Of a DNA stretch of 64,000 nt, positions 8,364 to 17,074 are shown piece after piece. The DNA lies in assembly GCA_963763755.1 (NCBI GenBank), contig CAVXQE010000010.1:310001-374000 (forward strand), in the 5' to 3' direction. Under the pieces are notes generated by a model. That model was not told the origin of the DNA and made no database searches. It saw only the letters and a program-made list of their open reading frames with translations. The position numbers and the translations under genes are program-made. This DNA comes from Gaiellasilicea sp963763755. Lineage in GTDB: Bacteria > Actinomycetota > Thermoleophilia > Gaiellales > Gaiellaceae. Position 1 is the stretch's first letter. Every line of letters starts with the position of its first letter.

Positions 8364-10157
8364 TCAGCGGCCGTTCTCGACCAGCGCCTGGTCGAGTCGG
8401 AGTGCGGTGTTCACAAGCCCGATGTGCGAGAACGCCTGCGGGAAGTTGCCGACGAGCCGCTCGAGCTTCGGGTCGTACTCCTCCGACAGCAGGCCGAGGT
8501 CGTTGCGAAGGGCCAGCAGGCGTTCGAACATCTCGCAGGCCTCTTCGAGCTCCCCGAGCAGGACGAGGTTGTCGATGAACCAGAACGTGCAGAGGAAGAA
8601 GGCGCCTTCGCCGGGCGGGAGGCCGTCCACACTCGTCGTCTCCTCGTCGTGCCGGTACCTGAGGACGAAGCCGTCCTGCATCAGCTCGCGGCGCACCGCT
8701 TCGAGCGTGCCGCGCACCCGCGGGTCGTCGGCCGGCAGGAACCCGAAGAGCGGGATCGTCAGCAGGCTCGCGTCGACTCGCTTCCCGTCGTAGTACCCGA
8801 CGAACGAGCCGAGCTCCTCGTCGTAGCCGCGCTCGAGCACCTCCGCATGGATCTCGTCGCGAACGCGTCGCCAGCGGTCGACGGCTCCCACGCGGCCGAA
8901 CTCCTCGACGGCCTTGACGCCCCGGTCGAATGCGACCCACGCCATCACCTTCGAGTGGGTGAAGTGGCGGCGTGGCCCGCGCACCTCCCAGATTCCCTCG
9001 TCGGGCTCGTGCCAGCGCCGCTCGAGGTTCGCGAGCATGACTCTCTGGATCGACCACGACTGGTCATCCGGCGCGATCTCGCGCCGGCGCGCCTGGTGGA
9101 GCACGTCGAGGACCTCGCCGTAGACGTCGAGCTGGAACTGCGTGCTGGCGCTGTTCCCGACGCGGACGGGGCCTGAGTTCTCGTAGCCGCTGAGCCAGGG
9201 GATCTCGTACTCGGTCAGGCGCCGTTCGCCGGCGGTCCCGTACATGATCTGGAGGTCGTCCGGGTCGCCGGCCACCGCCCGCAAGAGCCAAGCTCGCCAC
9301 GCCTCTGCCTCGTCGCGGAACCCGCATTCGAGCAGCGCGTCGAGCGCGAACGTCGCGTCCCGCAGCCAGCAGTAGCGGTAGTCCCAGTTCCGCGTGCCGC
9401 CCATCTGCTCAGGGAGGGAGGTCGTGGGGGCCGCGACGATGCCGCCCGTCGGCTGGTAGGTCAGCGCCTTCAGGGTCATCAGCGAGCGCCTCACGGGTTC
9501 CTGCCACCGCCCCTCGTAGGTGCAGCTCTCGAGCCACTCGCGCCAGAAGGAACACGTCTCCTCGAGCGCCTGTTCGGGGTCGACCGGCTCCGGGAGGTGG
9601 TTGTGGACGTGATGTGACGGGAACCACGTGAGCACGAACGAGGCTCGCTCGCCTGCCTCGATCGTGAACTCCGACACCGAGCGAAGGTTCTCGCCGCGCA
9701 CAGGCGTCATCGTCCGCAGCGCGAGTGCATCCGGCCCCGCGATCGCGACCCGCAGGTCCTCGTCGAGCCGGCGCACCCACGGAACGATCGCGCCGTAGCC
9801 GAACCTGATGACAAGCTCCATCCTGATCGGCACCGAGCCCTCGATGCCCTCCACGATCCGCACGACATCCGGGTCCTCACCACGAGGCGGCATGAAGTCG
9901 ATCACCCGGACGATGCCCGACTCGCAGTGGAACTCGAGCTCGTGGACGAGAGTGCCCTCGCGGTAGCACCGCTCGGCATGGATCACGTCGCAGTCCGGAG
10001 CGAGCAGCCAGCGGCCGTCCCATTCGTCGCCGAGGAGTGACGCGAAGCAGGAGTCGGAGTCGAAGCGGGGCAGGCAGAGCCAGTCGATCGACCCGTCGCG
10101 GCCGACGAGCGCAGCCGTCTGTAGATCGCTGATCAGGCCGTAGTCCTCGAGCTTCAT
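8364..10157 (-). CDS. Glycoside hydrolase family 15 protein (glucoamylase/trehalase-like)
   Basis: A 597-residue, intact, apparently cytoplasmic enzyme. The N-terminus (MKLEDYGLISDLQTAALVG, DGSIDWLCLPRFDS) is the trehalase-like beta-sandwich typical of bacterial GH15 proteins. The (alpha/alpha)6 domain carries GGTRNWDYRYCWLRDATFAL with the general acid region and, near the end, EEYDPKLERLVGNFPQAFSH. GH15 members of this layout hydrolyse alpha-glucans or, in mycobacteria, trehalose; sequence alone does not separate these. It is the last gene of a three-gene minus-strand operon with a glycosyltransferase and a small helical protein, so a role in glycan or trehalose turnover is likely. Confidence 0.88.
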   Translation of the reverse strand: MKLEDYGLISDLQTAALVGRDGSIDWLCLPRFDSDSCFASLLGDEWDGRWLLAPDCDVIHAERCYREGTLVHELEFHCESGIVRVIDFMPPRGEDPDVVRIVEGIEGSVPIRMELVIRFGYGAIVPWVRRLDEDLRVAIAGPDALALRTMTPVRGENLRSVSEFTIEAGERASFVLTWFPSHHVHNHLPEPVDPEQALEETCSFWREWLESCTYEGRWQEPVRRSLMTLKALTYQPTGGIVAAPTTSLPEQMGGTRNWDYRYCWLRDATFALDALLECGFRDEAEAWRAWLLRAVAGDPDDLQIMYGTAGERRLTEYEIPWLSGYENSGPVRVGNSASTQFQLDVYGEVLDVLHQARRREIAPDDQSWSIQRVMLANLERRWHEPDEGIWEVRGPRRHFTHSKVMAWVAFDRGVKAVEEFGRVGAVDRWRRVRDEIHAEVLERGYDEELGSFVGYYDGKRVDASLLTIPLFGFLPADDPRVRGTLEAVRRELMQDGFVLRYRHDEETTSVDGLPPGEGAFFLCTFWFIDNLVLLGELEEACEMFERLLALRNDLGLLSEEYDPKLERLVGNFPQAFSHIGLVNTALRLDQALVENGR

Positions 10158-10167
10158 CGAGCCACTC

Positions 10168-10473
10168 CTAGAGAGCCGCCGTCAGGGTCGGAAAGCGCTT
10201 TCGCGCGGCGCGGCCGAACGCCTGCTCGTAGGCCTCTCGTGAGTCGTCGTCGAGCGTCGCCCCGTACGTGTCGCGCAGCTCTTCCAGCCTCTCGACGATC
10301 GACTCGAGCACGAGCTGATAGTCGCTATATGCCTCTTCGGCCTCCTCGCGCTCGGCCTCGTCGTAGGCACGGAGGGCCGTCTCCGCTTCCTGAAGGAGGT
10401 CGGCATCGTCTTCGACGAACAGGTCGAGCTGGCGGCGAATCAGATCGCCGAAGCGGTTGCGGCGGAAGATCAC
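10168..10473 (-). CDS. Small acidic helical protein, unknown function
   Basis: 101 residues, mostly charged helix (repeated Glu/Ala/Asp/Arg, e.g. YDEAEREEAEEAYSDYQL), with a basic start MIFRRNRFGDLIRRQ and no membrane segment. No family recognised. It overlaps the upstream glycosyltransferase by four bases and ends 10 bases before the GH15 gene, so the three are surely co-transcribed. Codon use matches its neighbours, which supports a real gene. Confidence 0.7.
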   Translation of the reverse strand: MIFRRNRFGDLIRRQLDLFVEDDADLLQEAETALRAYDEAEREEAEEAYSDYQLVLESIVERLEELRDTYGATLDDDSREAYEQAFGRAARKRFPTLTAAL

Positions 10474-11507
10474 GCGAGCTCGCCGTAGAGCTCGAGGTGT
10501 GCCCGCGCGGAAGCGTCCCAGGAGAGCTCCTCGCGAGCGCGAAGCGCTCCGGCGCGGGCGTCGGCGAGCGCCGACTCGTCGTCGAGCAGCTCTCGGACGG
10601 CGTCGCCCAGTGCAGCGACGTCATCAGCCGGGACAACGCGCCCGGCACCGTAGTTCGCGACAGCCTCGCCGAGACCGCCGACGTCGTAGACGACCGCAGG
10701 CACCCCGGCGCCGAGCGCCTGCAGGAGCGCCCCGCTCTGGTCGAGCTCCGCGCGGTAGGGGAAGACTGCGACGGTCGAGTCACCGAGAGCACGTTCGAGC
10801 TCCTCAACCGAGAGATAGCCGAGCCGTAGCTCCGCGCCGTCGAGAGCGGGCAGCGGCCCGACCGATTCGCCGGCGACGAGCAGTCGTGCTCCTGCTGCTC
10901 GGGCGGCCTCGGCCGAGTGCTCGATCTGCTTGTAGGGACGCACCATCCCCAGCGCGAGCACGGTCCGCCCGTCGTCGCGCCGCTCGGGGTCGCTCGGAAA
11001 GACCGGGTGGGGGATGACGCGAAGCTTCCCGGCCGGAACGCCGAACTCGGCGAGCGTCTGGCGCCCCCGCTCGGAGTGGACAACGATGCGCTCGAAGCGT
11101 CCGAACATGCGCCGCCACAGCTCGGCCTTGTGGGCCGTCCGGCGCGGCAGCAGGTCGTGTGCCGTCAAGACGAGCGGCGAACGGTGGCGGAGCAGCCAGG
11201 CTTCGAGCTCCGGCGCGGCGAGCCACTGCAGGTGGACGACGTCGGCACGGAGCGCTGCCAGCCGGGCGAGGCCGAACGGGTGCTCGAGCGCTTTCACAGG
11301 CAGCCGCAGGCGTGAGCGCTGGAAGAGGCGAGACGACAGCGGGTAGAAGATCTCGCGCCGCCGGTAGCCCGCCGGATCGGCGACAGCGCCGAAGCGAAAA
11401 CGTGAGGTGACCAGGTCGACGTCTGCTCCCGCGCGGGCGAGCGCCGCCGCGAGCTCGTGGTCGTACGCCGGCGTGAACGCAGGTGGGTCGGCGATGACGA
11501 CGCGCAT
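10470..11507 (-). CDS. Glycosyltransferase family 4 protein
   Basis: A 345-residue GT-B-fold glycosyltransferase. It begins MRVVIADPPAFTPAYDHELA with a glycine-poor but recognisable N-terminal Rossmann start. The middle has VLTAHDLLPRRTAHK and VVHSERGRQTLAEFGV. The C-terminal nucleotide-sugar half has FPYRAELDQSGALLQALGAG, where the E-x7-E-type motif of GT4 is relaxed, then GGLGEAV. It probably transfers a hexose from an NDP-sugar. It heads the operon with the small protein and GH15. The acceptor is unknown. Confidence 0.85.
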   Translation of the reverse strand: MRVVIADPPAFTPAYDHELAAALARAGADVDLVTSRFRFGAVADPAGYRRREIFYPLSSRLFQRSRLRLPVKALEHPFGLARLAALRADVVHLQWLAAPELEAWLLRHRSPLVLTAHDLLPRRTAHKAELWRRMFGRFERIVVHSERGRQTLAEFGVPAGKLRVIPHPVFPSDPERRDDGRTVLALGMVRPYKQIEHSAEAARAAGARLLVAGESVGPLPALDGAELRLGYLSVEELERALGDSTVAVFPYRAELDQSGALLQALGAGVPAVVYDVGGLGEAVANYGAGRVVPADDVAALGDAVRELLDDESALADARAGALRAREELSWDASARAHLELYGELA

Positions 11508-11527
11508 CGCTCGTAGGGTATTCAGGG

Positions 11528-12223
11528 ATGCTCGTCCGAAGCTGGAACGTCTTTCACGGAAACACCCTCCCGCCGGGGCGGCGCAGCCACCTGGAGGAGA
11601 TGATCCGGCTCGCCACGGCCGACCGGCCGGACGTCCTGTGCCTGCAGGAGGTGCCTCTCTGGTCGCTCTCGCAGCTGCCGCACTGGAGCGGGATGACCGA
11701 GCGCCACGTCGTCACCCGCAAGGGGCCGCTCGGCGCCTGGCTCGGCGGCGTGATCACGCGTCTCAACAACGGCTTCTTCCGCTCCAGACTTGCCGGCCAG
11801 GCGAACGCGATCCTGCTTGCGCCCGGTCTGGAGCCCACCGAGCACCACTCACTCAGAATCGACGAGCGCCTCCCCGAGCCGCGCTACTGCCACGCCGTCA
11901 AGCTCGACAGGCTCGTGGTCGGAAACCTCCACGCCACGAGCGACATCCGCCGGCCGGAGGTCCCGGCCAGCGAGATCGTGCGCGCAGAGGCGTTCGTGAC
12001 CGCGATCGCGGACGGCCTTCCGTGCGTGCTCGCAGGCGACTTCAACCTTCGTGCGCAGCACCTGCGCGAGCTCCACGGCTGGTCGGCACTCGGGCCGGGT
12101 ATCGACCATGTGCTCGTGCGAGGGCTGGCGGCCTCGCCGCTCGACAGCTGGCCGCCCGAGCGTCGCCGCCAGAATGGCGTCGTGCTCTCCGATCACGCTC
12201 CCGTCGAGGTCACGGTCGGATGA
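11528..12223 (+). CDS. Endonuclease/exonuclease/phosphatase-fold protein
   Basis: A 231-residue EEP-superfamily protein (Mg-dependent phosphodiesterase fold). It shows SWNVFHGN at the start, VLCLQEVPLW with the metal-binding Glu, NLHATSD, LAGDFNLR with the Asp/Asn pair, and the final SDHAPVEV with the catalytic Asp-His. These are all the landmarks of the fold. The substrate may be nucleic acid or a phosphorylated lipid or sugar. Its stop overlaps the next gene's ATG (ATGA), indicating translational coupling with the class V aminotransferase. Confidence 0.85.
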   Translation: MLVRSWNVFHGNTLPPGRRSHLEEMIRLATADRPDVLCLQEVPLWSLSQLPHWSGMTERHVVTRKGPLGAWLGGVITRLNNGFFRSRLAGQANAILLAPGLEPTEHHSLRIDERLPEPRYCHAVKLDRLVVGNLHATSDIRRPEVPASEIVRAEAFVTAIADGLPCVLAGDFNLRAQHLRELHGWSALGPGIDHVLVRGLAASPLDSWPPERRRQNGVVLSDHAPVEVTVG

Positions 12224-13266
12224 CGCCGGCCGAGGCACGCGCACTCTTCCCGGTCCTCGAGCACGTCGCGTATCTCAACGCCGGCACCTTCGGGCCGCTC
12301 GCCCGACCGACGATCGATGCGGTGCAGCAGCTGCTGCAGACAGACCTGGAGCGCGGCCGAGTCGGCAAGCCGTACTTCGATCGGCTCCTGCAGCTGCGGG
12401 CGGACGTGCGCGCAGCGCTCGCCGCGCTGGTCGGCGTCGAGCCGGAGCACGTCTCGCTGACGGGCTCGACGACGGACGGCTGCAACATCGTTCTGGCCGG
12501 CCTTGGCCTCGGGCCGGACGACGAGATCGTCATCACCCGCGAGGAGCATTTCGGACTGACAGGGCCGGTGCACGTGAGCGGCGCCCGCGTCGTGGTGGTC
12601 GATGCCGATCCGGACGCAATCCTTGCCGCGGTCACACCGCGCACCCGCCTGCTCGCCGTCTCGCACGTCCTCTGGACGAGCGGTCGTCTGCTCCCGGTGC
12701 ACGAGCTGCGCGAGCGCTCGGGCGTTCCGATTCTCGTCGACGGCGCCCAGTCGGTGGGAGCGATTCCGGTCGACGCGAACGGCCTCGACTTCCTGACGAT
12801 CTCCGGCCAGAAATGGCTGTGCGGGCCGGATGCCACCGGCGCGCTCGTCGTCTCCGACCCGGAGCGGCTGCGCGTCGCCCGGCCGAGCTACTTCTCGCAG
12901 TCCGCCTACGAACCGTCCGGGAGCTTCGAGCCCGCAGTCGGCGCCGCCCGCTTCGATCCCGGTTGGATTCCGACCGCCAGCCTCGTGGGCTTCCTGACCG
13001 CGCTCGAGCTGCCACCCGACTGGCGTTTCGAACGGGCCAGGGAGCAGGCCCGCCGCTGCCGGGACCTGCTGGAGACCCTCGTCGAGGTCGTACCAGGTGA
13101 CGCAACGCTCGTCGCCTTCCGGGCCGAGGATCCGCCGGCGCTGGTCGCCCGCCTCGCGGAGGCGGACATCGCGGTGCGCGAGATACCGGGGAGCGGCCTC
13201 GTGCGCGTGTCGTGCGGCTGGTGGACGAACGAGGACGACCTCGCGCGTCTGACCGCCGCCTTGTAA
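12220..13266 (+). CDS. Class V aminotransferase / cysteine desulfurase-like PLP enzyme
   Basis: 348 residues, fold type I PLP enzyme. It has the N-terminal YLNAGTFGPLARP, the cofactor region VDGAQSVGAIPVD, and the Schiff-base lysine in SGQKWLCGPDATGAL. No mobile cysteine loop of a true IscS/SufS is evident near the C-terminus, so it is more likely an isopenicillin-epimerase-like or kynureninase-like member. The ATG at 12220 overlaps the upstream stop. The stop codon itself lies inside a palindrome shared with dnaE2. Confidence 0.85.
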   Translation: MTPAEARALFPVLEHVAYLNAGTFGPLARPTIDAVQQLLQTDLERGRVGKPYFDRLLQLRADVRAALAALVGVEPEHVSLTGSTTDGCNIVLAGLGLGPDDEIVITREEHFGLTGPVHVSGARVVVVDADPDAILAAVTPRTRLLAVSHVLWTSGRLLPVHELRERSGVPILVDGAQSVGAIPVDANGLDFLTISGQKWLCGPDATGALVVSDPERLRVARPSYFSQSAYEPSGSFEPAVGAARFDPGWIPTASLVGFLTALELPPDWRFERAREQARRCRDLLETLVEVVPGDATLVAFRAEDPPALVARLAEADIAVREIPGSGLVRVSCGWWTNEDDLARLTAAL

Positions 13267-13277
13267 CAGGCTGTTAC
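13263..13277. repeat. Palindromic element, copy 2 (between convergent genes)
   Basis: GTAACAG-G-CTGTTAC, identical in both arms to the core of the 6031-6053 element. It covers the stop codon of the aminotransferase and lies just before the convergent HD-domain gene's stop. It may serve as a bidirectional terminator stem here, although no T-run follows. Confidence 0.7.
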
Positions 13278-13858
13278 TCGATCGGAGGGCCGTCCGCGGC
13301 GGTGCGCAGGCCGAGCTCCTTCGAGATCGGCTGCAGCGCGGCGACGACGTTCGCGATGTGCTCGTCCAGCTCGACACCGATCAGCTCGGCACCCGCGTAG
13401 ACCTCGTCGCGGTGCACGCCGGCGGCGAAGGACGGTTGCTTCAGCTTCTTCTTCACCGACTTGGGCTCGAGCCCGTCGAGGCCGGTCGGACGCACGAGGC
13501 CGCACGCGTGCACGAAGCCGGAGAGCTCGTCACACGCGAAGAGCGTCCTCTTCAGGGGTGTGTCCCGCACCGGGTCCAGGTGCTCGGCGTGGGAGAGGAT
13601 CGCGTCGATCACATCCTCGGGATAGCCCTCCTCACGCAGGATCGGCGCGCCGTCCTGCGGATGCTTGTCGAGGGTGGGGTGCATCTCGTAGTCGAAGTCG
13701 TGGAGGAGCGCGACGATGGCCCAGAGCTCCTCGTCCCCGTCGAACCGGCGCGCGTACGAGCGCGTGGAGGCCTCGACGGCGAGCGCGTGCCGAAGCAGCG
13801 ACTCGCTCTTCGTGTACTTCGTCAGCGTCTCCCACGCCCTGTCGCGCGTCAGCTCCAT
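13274..13858 (-). CDS. HD-domain hydrolase
   Basis: 194 residues with an HD phosphohydrolase core: SLLRHALAVEAS (first His), ALLHDFDYEMHPT (the HD pair), and ILSHAEHLDP for the later metal ligand. The highly charged GLEPKSVKKKLKQPSFAAG segment after the core is typical of the HDIG proteins that act on nucleotides or small phosphoesters. The substrate is unknown. It faces away from murA, with about 50 bases between the starts. Confidence 0.8.
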   Translation of the reverse strand: MELTRDRAWETLTKYTKSESLLRHALAVEASTRSYARRFDGDEELWAIVALLHDFDYEMHPTLDKHPQDGAPILREEGYPEDVIDAILSHAEHLDPVRDTPLKRTLFACDELSGFVHACGLVRPTGLDGLEPKSVKKKLKQPSFAAGVHRDEVYAGAELIGVELDEHIANVVAALQPISKELGLRTAADGPPIE

Positions 13859-13909
13859 CGGACGTCTACGATACCCCGCCTCGTGAGCACGACTACGCTA
13901 GCCACCGGA

Positions 13910-15190
13910 ATGCAGTCCTTCGTGATCGAGGGCGGGCGGCCCCTCGGCGGGACGATCCGCGCCGCCGGGAACAAGAACGGCGCCCTCCCGATTCTGGCTG
14001 CCTGCGCGCTCGCAACCGAGCCCGTGCAGCTGACGAACGTCCCGAGGATCCGTGACGTCCAGACGATGGTCGAGCTGCTCGTGGACATCGGCGCCGATGT
14101 CGAGTTGAGCGCCGAGAACGACATCCGAGTCGATCCGACGGGCATCAACAAGACGGAGCTCGACGAGGAGCTCTGCCGCCGCATCCGCGCCTCGTTCCTG
14201 CTCGCCGGCCCGCTGCTTGCCCGCTTCGGCCGGGTGACCGTCCCGCCGCCCGGCGGCGACGTGATCGGGCGCAGGCGCCTCGATCCGCACATTCACGGGC
14301 TCGCGGAGCTCGGCGCAGAGATCTCGATCGACGGGCGCTACGAGATGAGCACTCCCGGCCTTCGCGGCAAGTCCGTCTTCCTCGACGAGGCGAGCGTGAT
14401 GGCGACCGAGAACGTCGTCATGGCGGCCGTGCTCGCCGAGGGCGAGACGGTGATCGGGAACGCGGCCTGCGAGCCGCACGTCCAGGATCTCTGCCGCTTC
14501 CTCGTCTCGCTCGGCGCGCAGATCGAGGGAATCGAGTCGAACGTCCTCCGCATCCAGGGTGTCTCGCAGCTCGGCGGCGGCTCGTGGCGCGTCGCGCCGG
14601 AGCACATCGAGGTCGGAAGCTTCATCGGCCTCGCAGCGGCGACGGGCGGCGATCTCACGATCGAGGACGTCGAGCCGCGCGATCTGGTGTCGATCCTGCC
14701 GGCGTTCGAGCGCCTCGGCGTTCGGGTCGAGGCGGGGGAGACGACGATCCGGGTACCGCCCGGGCAGGACCTCGTGATCCAGGACGATCTCGGCGGGCAG
14801 ATTCCGAAGATCGAGGACGGTCCGTGGCCCGCGTTCCCGGCCGACCTGACGTCGATCGCAGTCGTCACCGCGACGCAGGCGCACGGGACGGTGCTCGTCT
14901 TCGAGAAGATGTTCGAGAGCCGGCTCTTCTTCGTGGACAAGCTCGTCGCGATGGGAGCGCGGATCATCCTGTGCGACCCTCACCGCGCGGTGGTCACCGG
15001 TCCCGCGCGTCTGTACGGGGAGCGCCTGACGAGCCCGGACATCCGCGCCGGCATGGCGATGCTGATCGCCGCGCTCTGCGCCGAGGGTACGTCGACGATC
15101 GGGAACGTCGGCGAGATCGACCGAGGCTACGAGCGCATCGACGAACGCCTGCGGAACCTCGGCGCTCAGATCGAGCGCGTCGAGGCCTGA
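13910..15190 (+). CDS. murA: UDP-N-acetylglucosamine 1-carboxyvinyltransferase with Asp in place of the active-site Cys
   Basis: 426 residues, cytoplasmic, first committed step of peptidoglycan synthesis (enolpyruvyl transfer from PEP to UDP-GlcNAc). It starts MQSFVIEGGRPLGGTI with the NKNGALP substrate loop (Lys22 region). In most bacteria the mobile loop reads PGGCAIG; here it is PPGGDVIG, so residue 117 (bases 14258-14260) is Asp. This is the state seen in Mycobacterium and Chlamydia, known to confer fosfomycin insensitivity. Other landmarks (DEASVMATEN, PDIRAGMAM) are intact. A GTG at 13883 is an alternative start nine residues upstream. Confidence 0.95.
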   Translation: MQSFVIEGGRPLGGTIRAAGNKNGALPILAACALATEPVQLTNVPRIRDVQTMVELLVDIGADVELSAENDIRVDPTGINKTELDEELCRRIRASFLLAGPLLARFGRVTVPPPGGDVIGRRRLDPHIHGLAELGAEISIDGRYEMSTPGLRGKSVFLDEASVMATENVVMAAVLAEGETVIGNAACEPHVQDLCRFLVSLGAQIEGIESNVLRIQGVSQLGGGSWRVAPEHIEVGSFIGLAAATGGDLTIEDVEPRDLVSILPAFERLGVRVEAGETTIRVPPGQDLVIQDDLGGQIPKIEDGPWPAFPADLTSIAVVTATQAHGTVLVFEKMFESRLFFVDKLVAMGARIILCDPHRAVVTGPARLYGERLTSPDIRAGMAMLIAALCAEGTSTIGNVGEIDRGYERIDERLRNLGAQIERVEA

Positions 15191-15197
15191 GCGCGCT

Positions 15198-16484
15198 CTA
15201 GCTGCGCGGGTATTCCTGCGCCTGCGCCACGGCTGCAGCGACGTCGAGGACGCCGTAGCCGAGCTGTGGGCTCCACTTTCCTCCGCCGGAGGCCGTGCGC
15301 TTGAGAATCGCTGCGACCTCCTTGGCGCGAAGCCGTGGGTTTGCCGCCCAGACGAGCGCCGCGGCACCGGCCACCTGCGGAGTGGCGAACGACGTGCCGC
15401 TGGCGTAGCCGTAGAGCCCAGCGGCCGAGCCCGGAAGGCTGACGCGCGGATAGCGCGACTCGGAGGAGGAGGCGGAGACGGCGCCGAAGACGGCGTCGCC
15501 GGGCGCTGCGAGGGAGATGTGCGTGCCCGTGTTGGAGAACGACGCGCGTGCACCGGACTTCGTCGACGCACCGACCGAGAGACCGCGTCCGCCGACGCCA
15601 CGCGAGCCGACGGGCTGCAGGAGCGCGGCCGGATACTCGACCGGGTTCCCGCCTCGGTGGCTGTTGCCGATCGCCGCGACCAGCAGGGCGCCCTTGGAGA
15701 CGGCGTAGTCGACCGCTCGACGTTCCGTCGAGGAGGTTGTCGGACCGCCCAGGCTGAGGTTGATGATCCGTGCGCCGTGATCGACGGCGTAGACGATCGC
15801 GGCGGCCTCGTCGACGTCCGTGAACGAACCGTGCCGGTCTGCCGCCTCGATCACCATCAGGCGGGCGTCGCCGGAGCTGCCGACGATGCCGTCACCGTTG
15901 GAGCTCGAGCCCGCGGCGAGTGAGGCGACGAACGTGCCGTGGCCGTTCGGGTCCGAAACGGCGGCACCCTGGGCGCGCACGTTGTAGCTCAGCGGCGCCT
16001 TGGCGGCGAGATCCGGTGCGGCCAGGTCGGCGCCGGTGTCGATCACGGCGATCGTGATCCCGGCAGTTGCGTGCGTCACTGCTTCCGGAACGAGGTCGGA
16101 ATGAGTTGCGGCGTACTGCCACTGGAGGACGGGCTGCGGGGAGGCAGCGAGACTCGGCTCGGCCCTCGAACGACGCGTGGCGGTTCGCTCGACCCGTGTG
16201 ATCCCCGGCTCGCGGGCGATCTCGAGCGCGAACGTCGCCGCGTCACCGGCCGGTCGAAGCTCGGCGACACCCAACGCGGGGATTCTCCGCACGACCCGGG
16301 CCGGATGGCGTTGCAGGGCCTGCCGGAAGGCTGCCTCGCTCGTGTAGGAGACGACGGTGCTGCCGGTCGGCCTCGCCACGGAGGCGCTGCGGTTGGATCC
16401 GGGCATGGCTGCGCCCGTGATCACAAAAGTCGCCAAAATGGCGATCCCGCACAGGTTGACAAGCCGCATCCAGCTCTCCCTCAA
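15198..16484 (-). CDS. Secreted subtilisin-like serine protease (S8)
   Basis: 428 residues, exported: a hydrophobic signal segment (LCGIAILATFVITGAAM) follows a short basic start. After a propeptide of about 100 residues (inhibitor-like, ending near TRRSRAEPS) comes the peptidase domain with Asp in VIDTGAD, His in NGHGTFVAS and Ser in GTSFATPQVAG; the oxyanion Asn lies in AAIGNSHRG. All catalytic parts are present. ATG 16469 (MRLVNLCG) is an equally good start. It ends eight bases from murA's stop and reads away from the HisB-like gene. Confidence 0.9.
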   Translation of the reverse strand: MRESWMRLVNLCGIAILATFVITGAAMPGSNRSASVARPTGSTVVSYTSEAAFRQALQRHPARVVRRIPALGVAELRPAGDAATFALEIAREPGITRVERTATRRSRAEPSLAASPQPVLQWQYAATHSDLVPEAVTHATAGITIAVIDTGADLAAPDLAAKAPLSYNVRAQGAAVSDPNGHGTFVASLAAGSSSNGDGIVGSSGDARLMVIEAADRHGSFTDVDEAAAIVYAVDHGARIINLSLGGPTTSSTERRAVDYAVSKGALLVAAIGNSHRGGNPVEYPAALLQPVGSRGVGGRGLSVGASTKSGARASFSNTGTHISLAAPGDAVFGAVSASSSESRYPRVSLPGSAAGLYGYASGTSFATPQVAGAAALVWAANPRLRAKEVAAILKRTASGGGKWSPQLGYGVLDVAAAVAQAQEYPRS

Positions 16485-16568
16485 CTGGAGGATTCAGACG
16501 AATCCACTCTGATGATCGGCGCTTGTCCGAGAAAATGAAACCCCCCGATTCGCTAGGCTCGCGATCCG

Positions 16569-17057
16569 ATGAGTGCCCGCGTTTCCTCAGGAAATGGAAC
16601 GACGAATGTCGCCACGGGCATTCCAGTCCTCGATCATCTGCTCACGCTGCTCGCGCGGAGCGGACGCTTCGAGCTCGCGCTCGAACTGGCGCCGGGCGAC
16701 GCGGAGGCCGAGGTTGCGGAAGCCGGCCGCGCCCTCGGCGAGGCATTCGCGGGCCTGCTTCGCGCCGACGGCGCCCCCGGACACGGCTCGGCGTTCCTGC
16801 CGGCCGACGAGGCTCTCGCCCAGGTGGCGCTCGAGGTCTCGGAGCGGCCGCTGGTCGCCAGCAACGTCGATCTGACCGAAGCGCGGGCGGGAGGACTCGG
16901 CAGCGATCTCGCCGCACGCTTCCTCGACGCGTTTGCGGAGGCGGCGGGGTTGACCCTGCACGTCCGGCTGATCGACGGCGAGGACTCGCGTCATGTCCTC
17001 GAGGCAATTTTCAAGGCGCTCGGCGCCGCTCTGGCGGAAGCGTCCAACCGAGCCTGA
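16569..17057 (+). CDS. HisB-like (imidazoleglycerol-phosphate dehydratase fold) protein lacking metal ligands
   Basis: 162 residues, shorter than HisB (~195). It follows the HisB fold closely: TGIPVLDHLLTLLARSGRFE, later LPADEALAQVALEVSERPL, AGLTLHVRLIDGEDS and HVLEAIFKALGAAL. The signature DDHHTVED that binds the catalytic manganese is replaced by a stretch reading EAEVAEAGRALG, and the second HH motif retains only one His. It is therefore unlikely to dehydrate imidazoleglycerol phosphate. No other his genes are nearby; a RidA-family gene follows 17 bases on. Probably a paralogue with a new role. Confidence 0.7.
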   Translation: MSARVSSGNGTTNVATGIPVLDHLLTLLARSGRFELALELAPGDAEAEVAEAGRALGEAFAGLLRADGAPGHGSAFLPADEALAQVALEVSERPLVASNVDLTEARAGGLGSDLAARFLDAFAEAAGLTLHVRLIDGEDSRHVLEAIFKALGAALAEASNRA

Positions 17058-17074
17058 ACCGAGAAGGAGAACCC

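Noticed and set aside
11407..12219. The long frame before the class V aminotransferase as an N-terminal extension
   Set aside because: It overlaps a well-supported EEP-fold gene in another frame, and the ATG at 12220 fits the PLP-enzyme family exactly.
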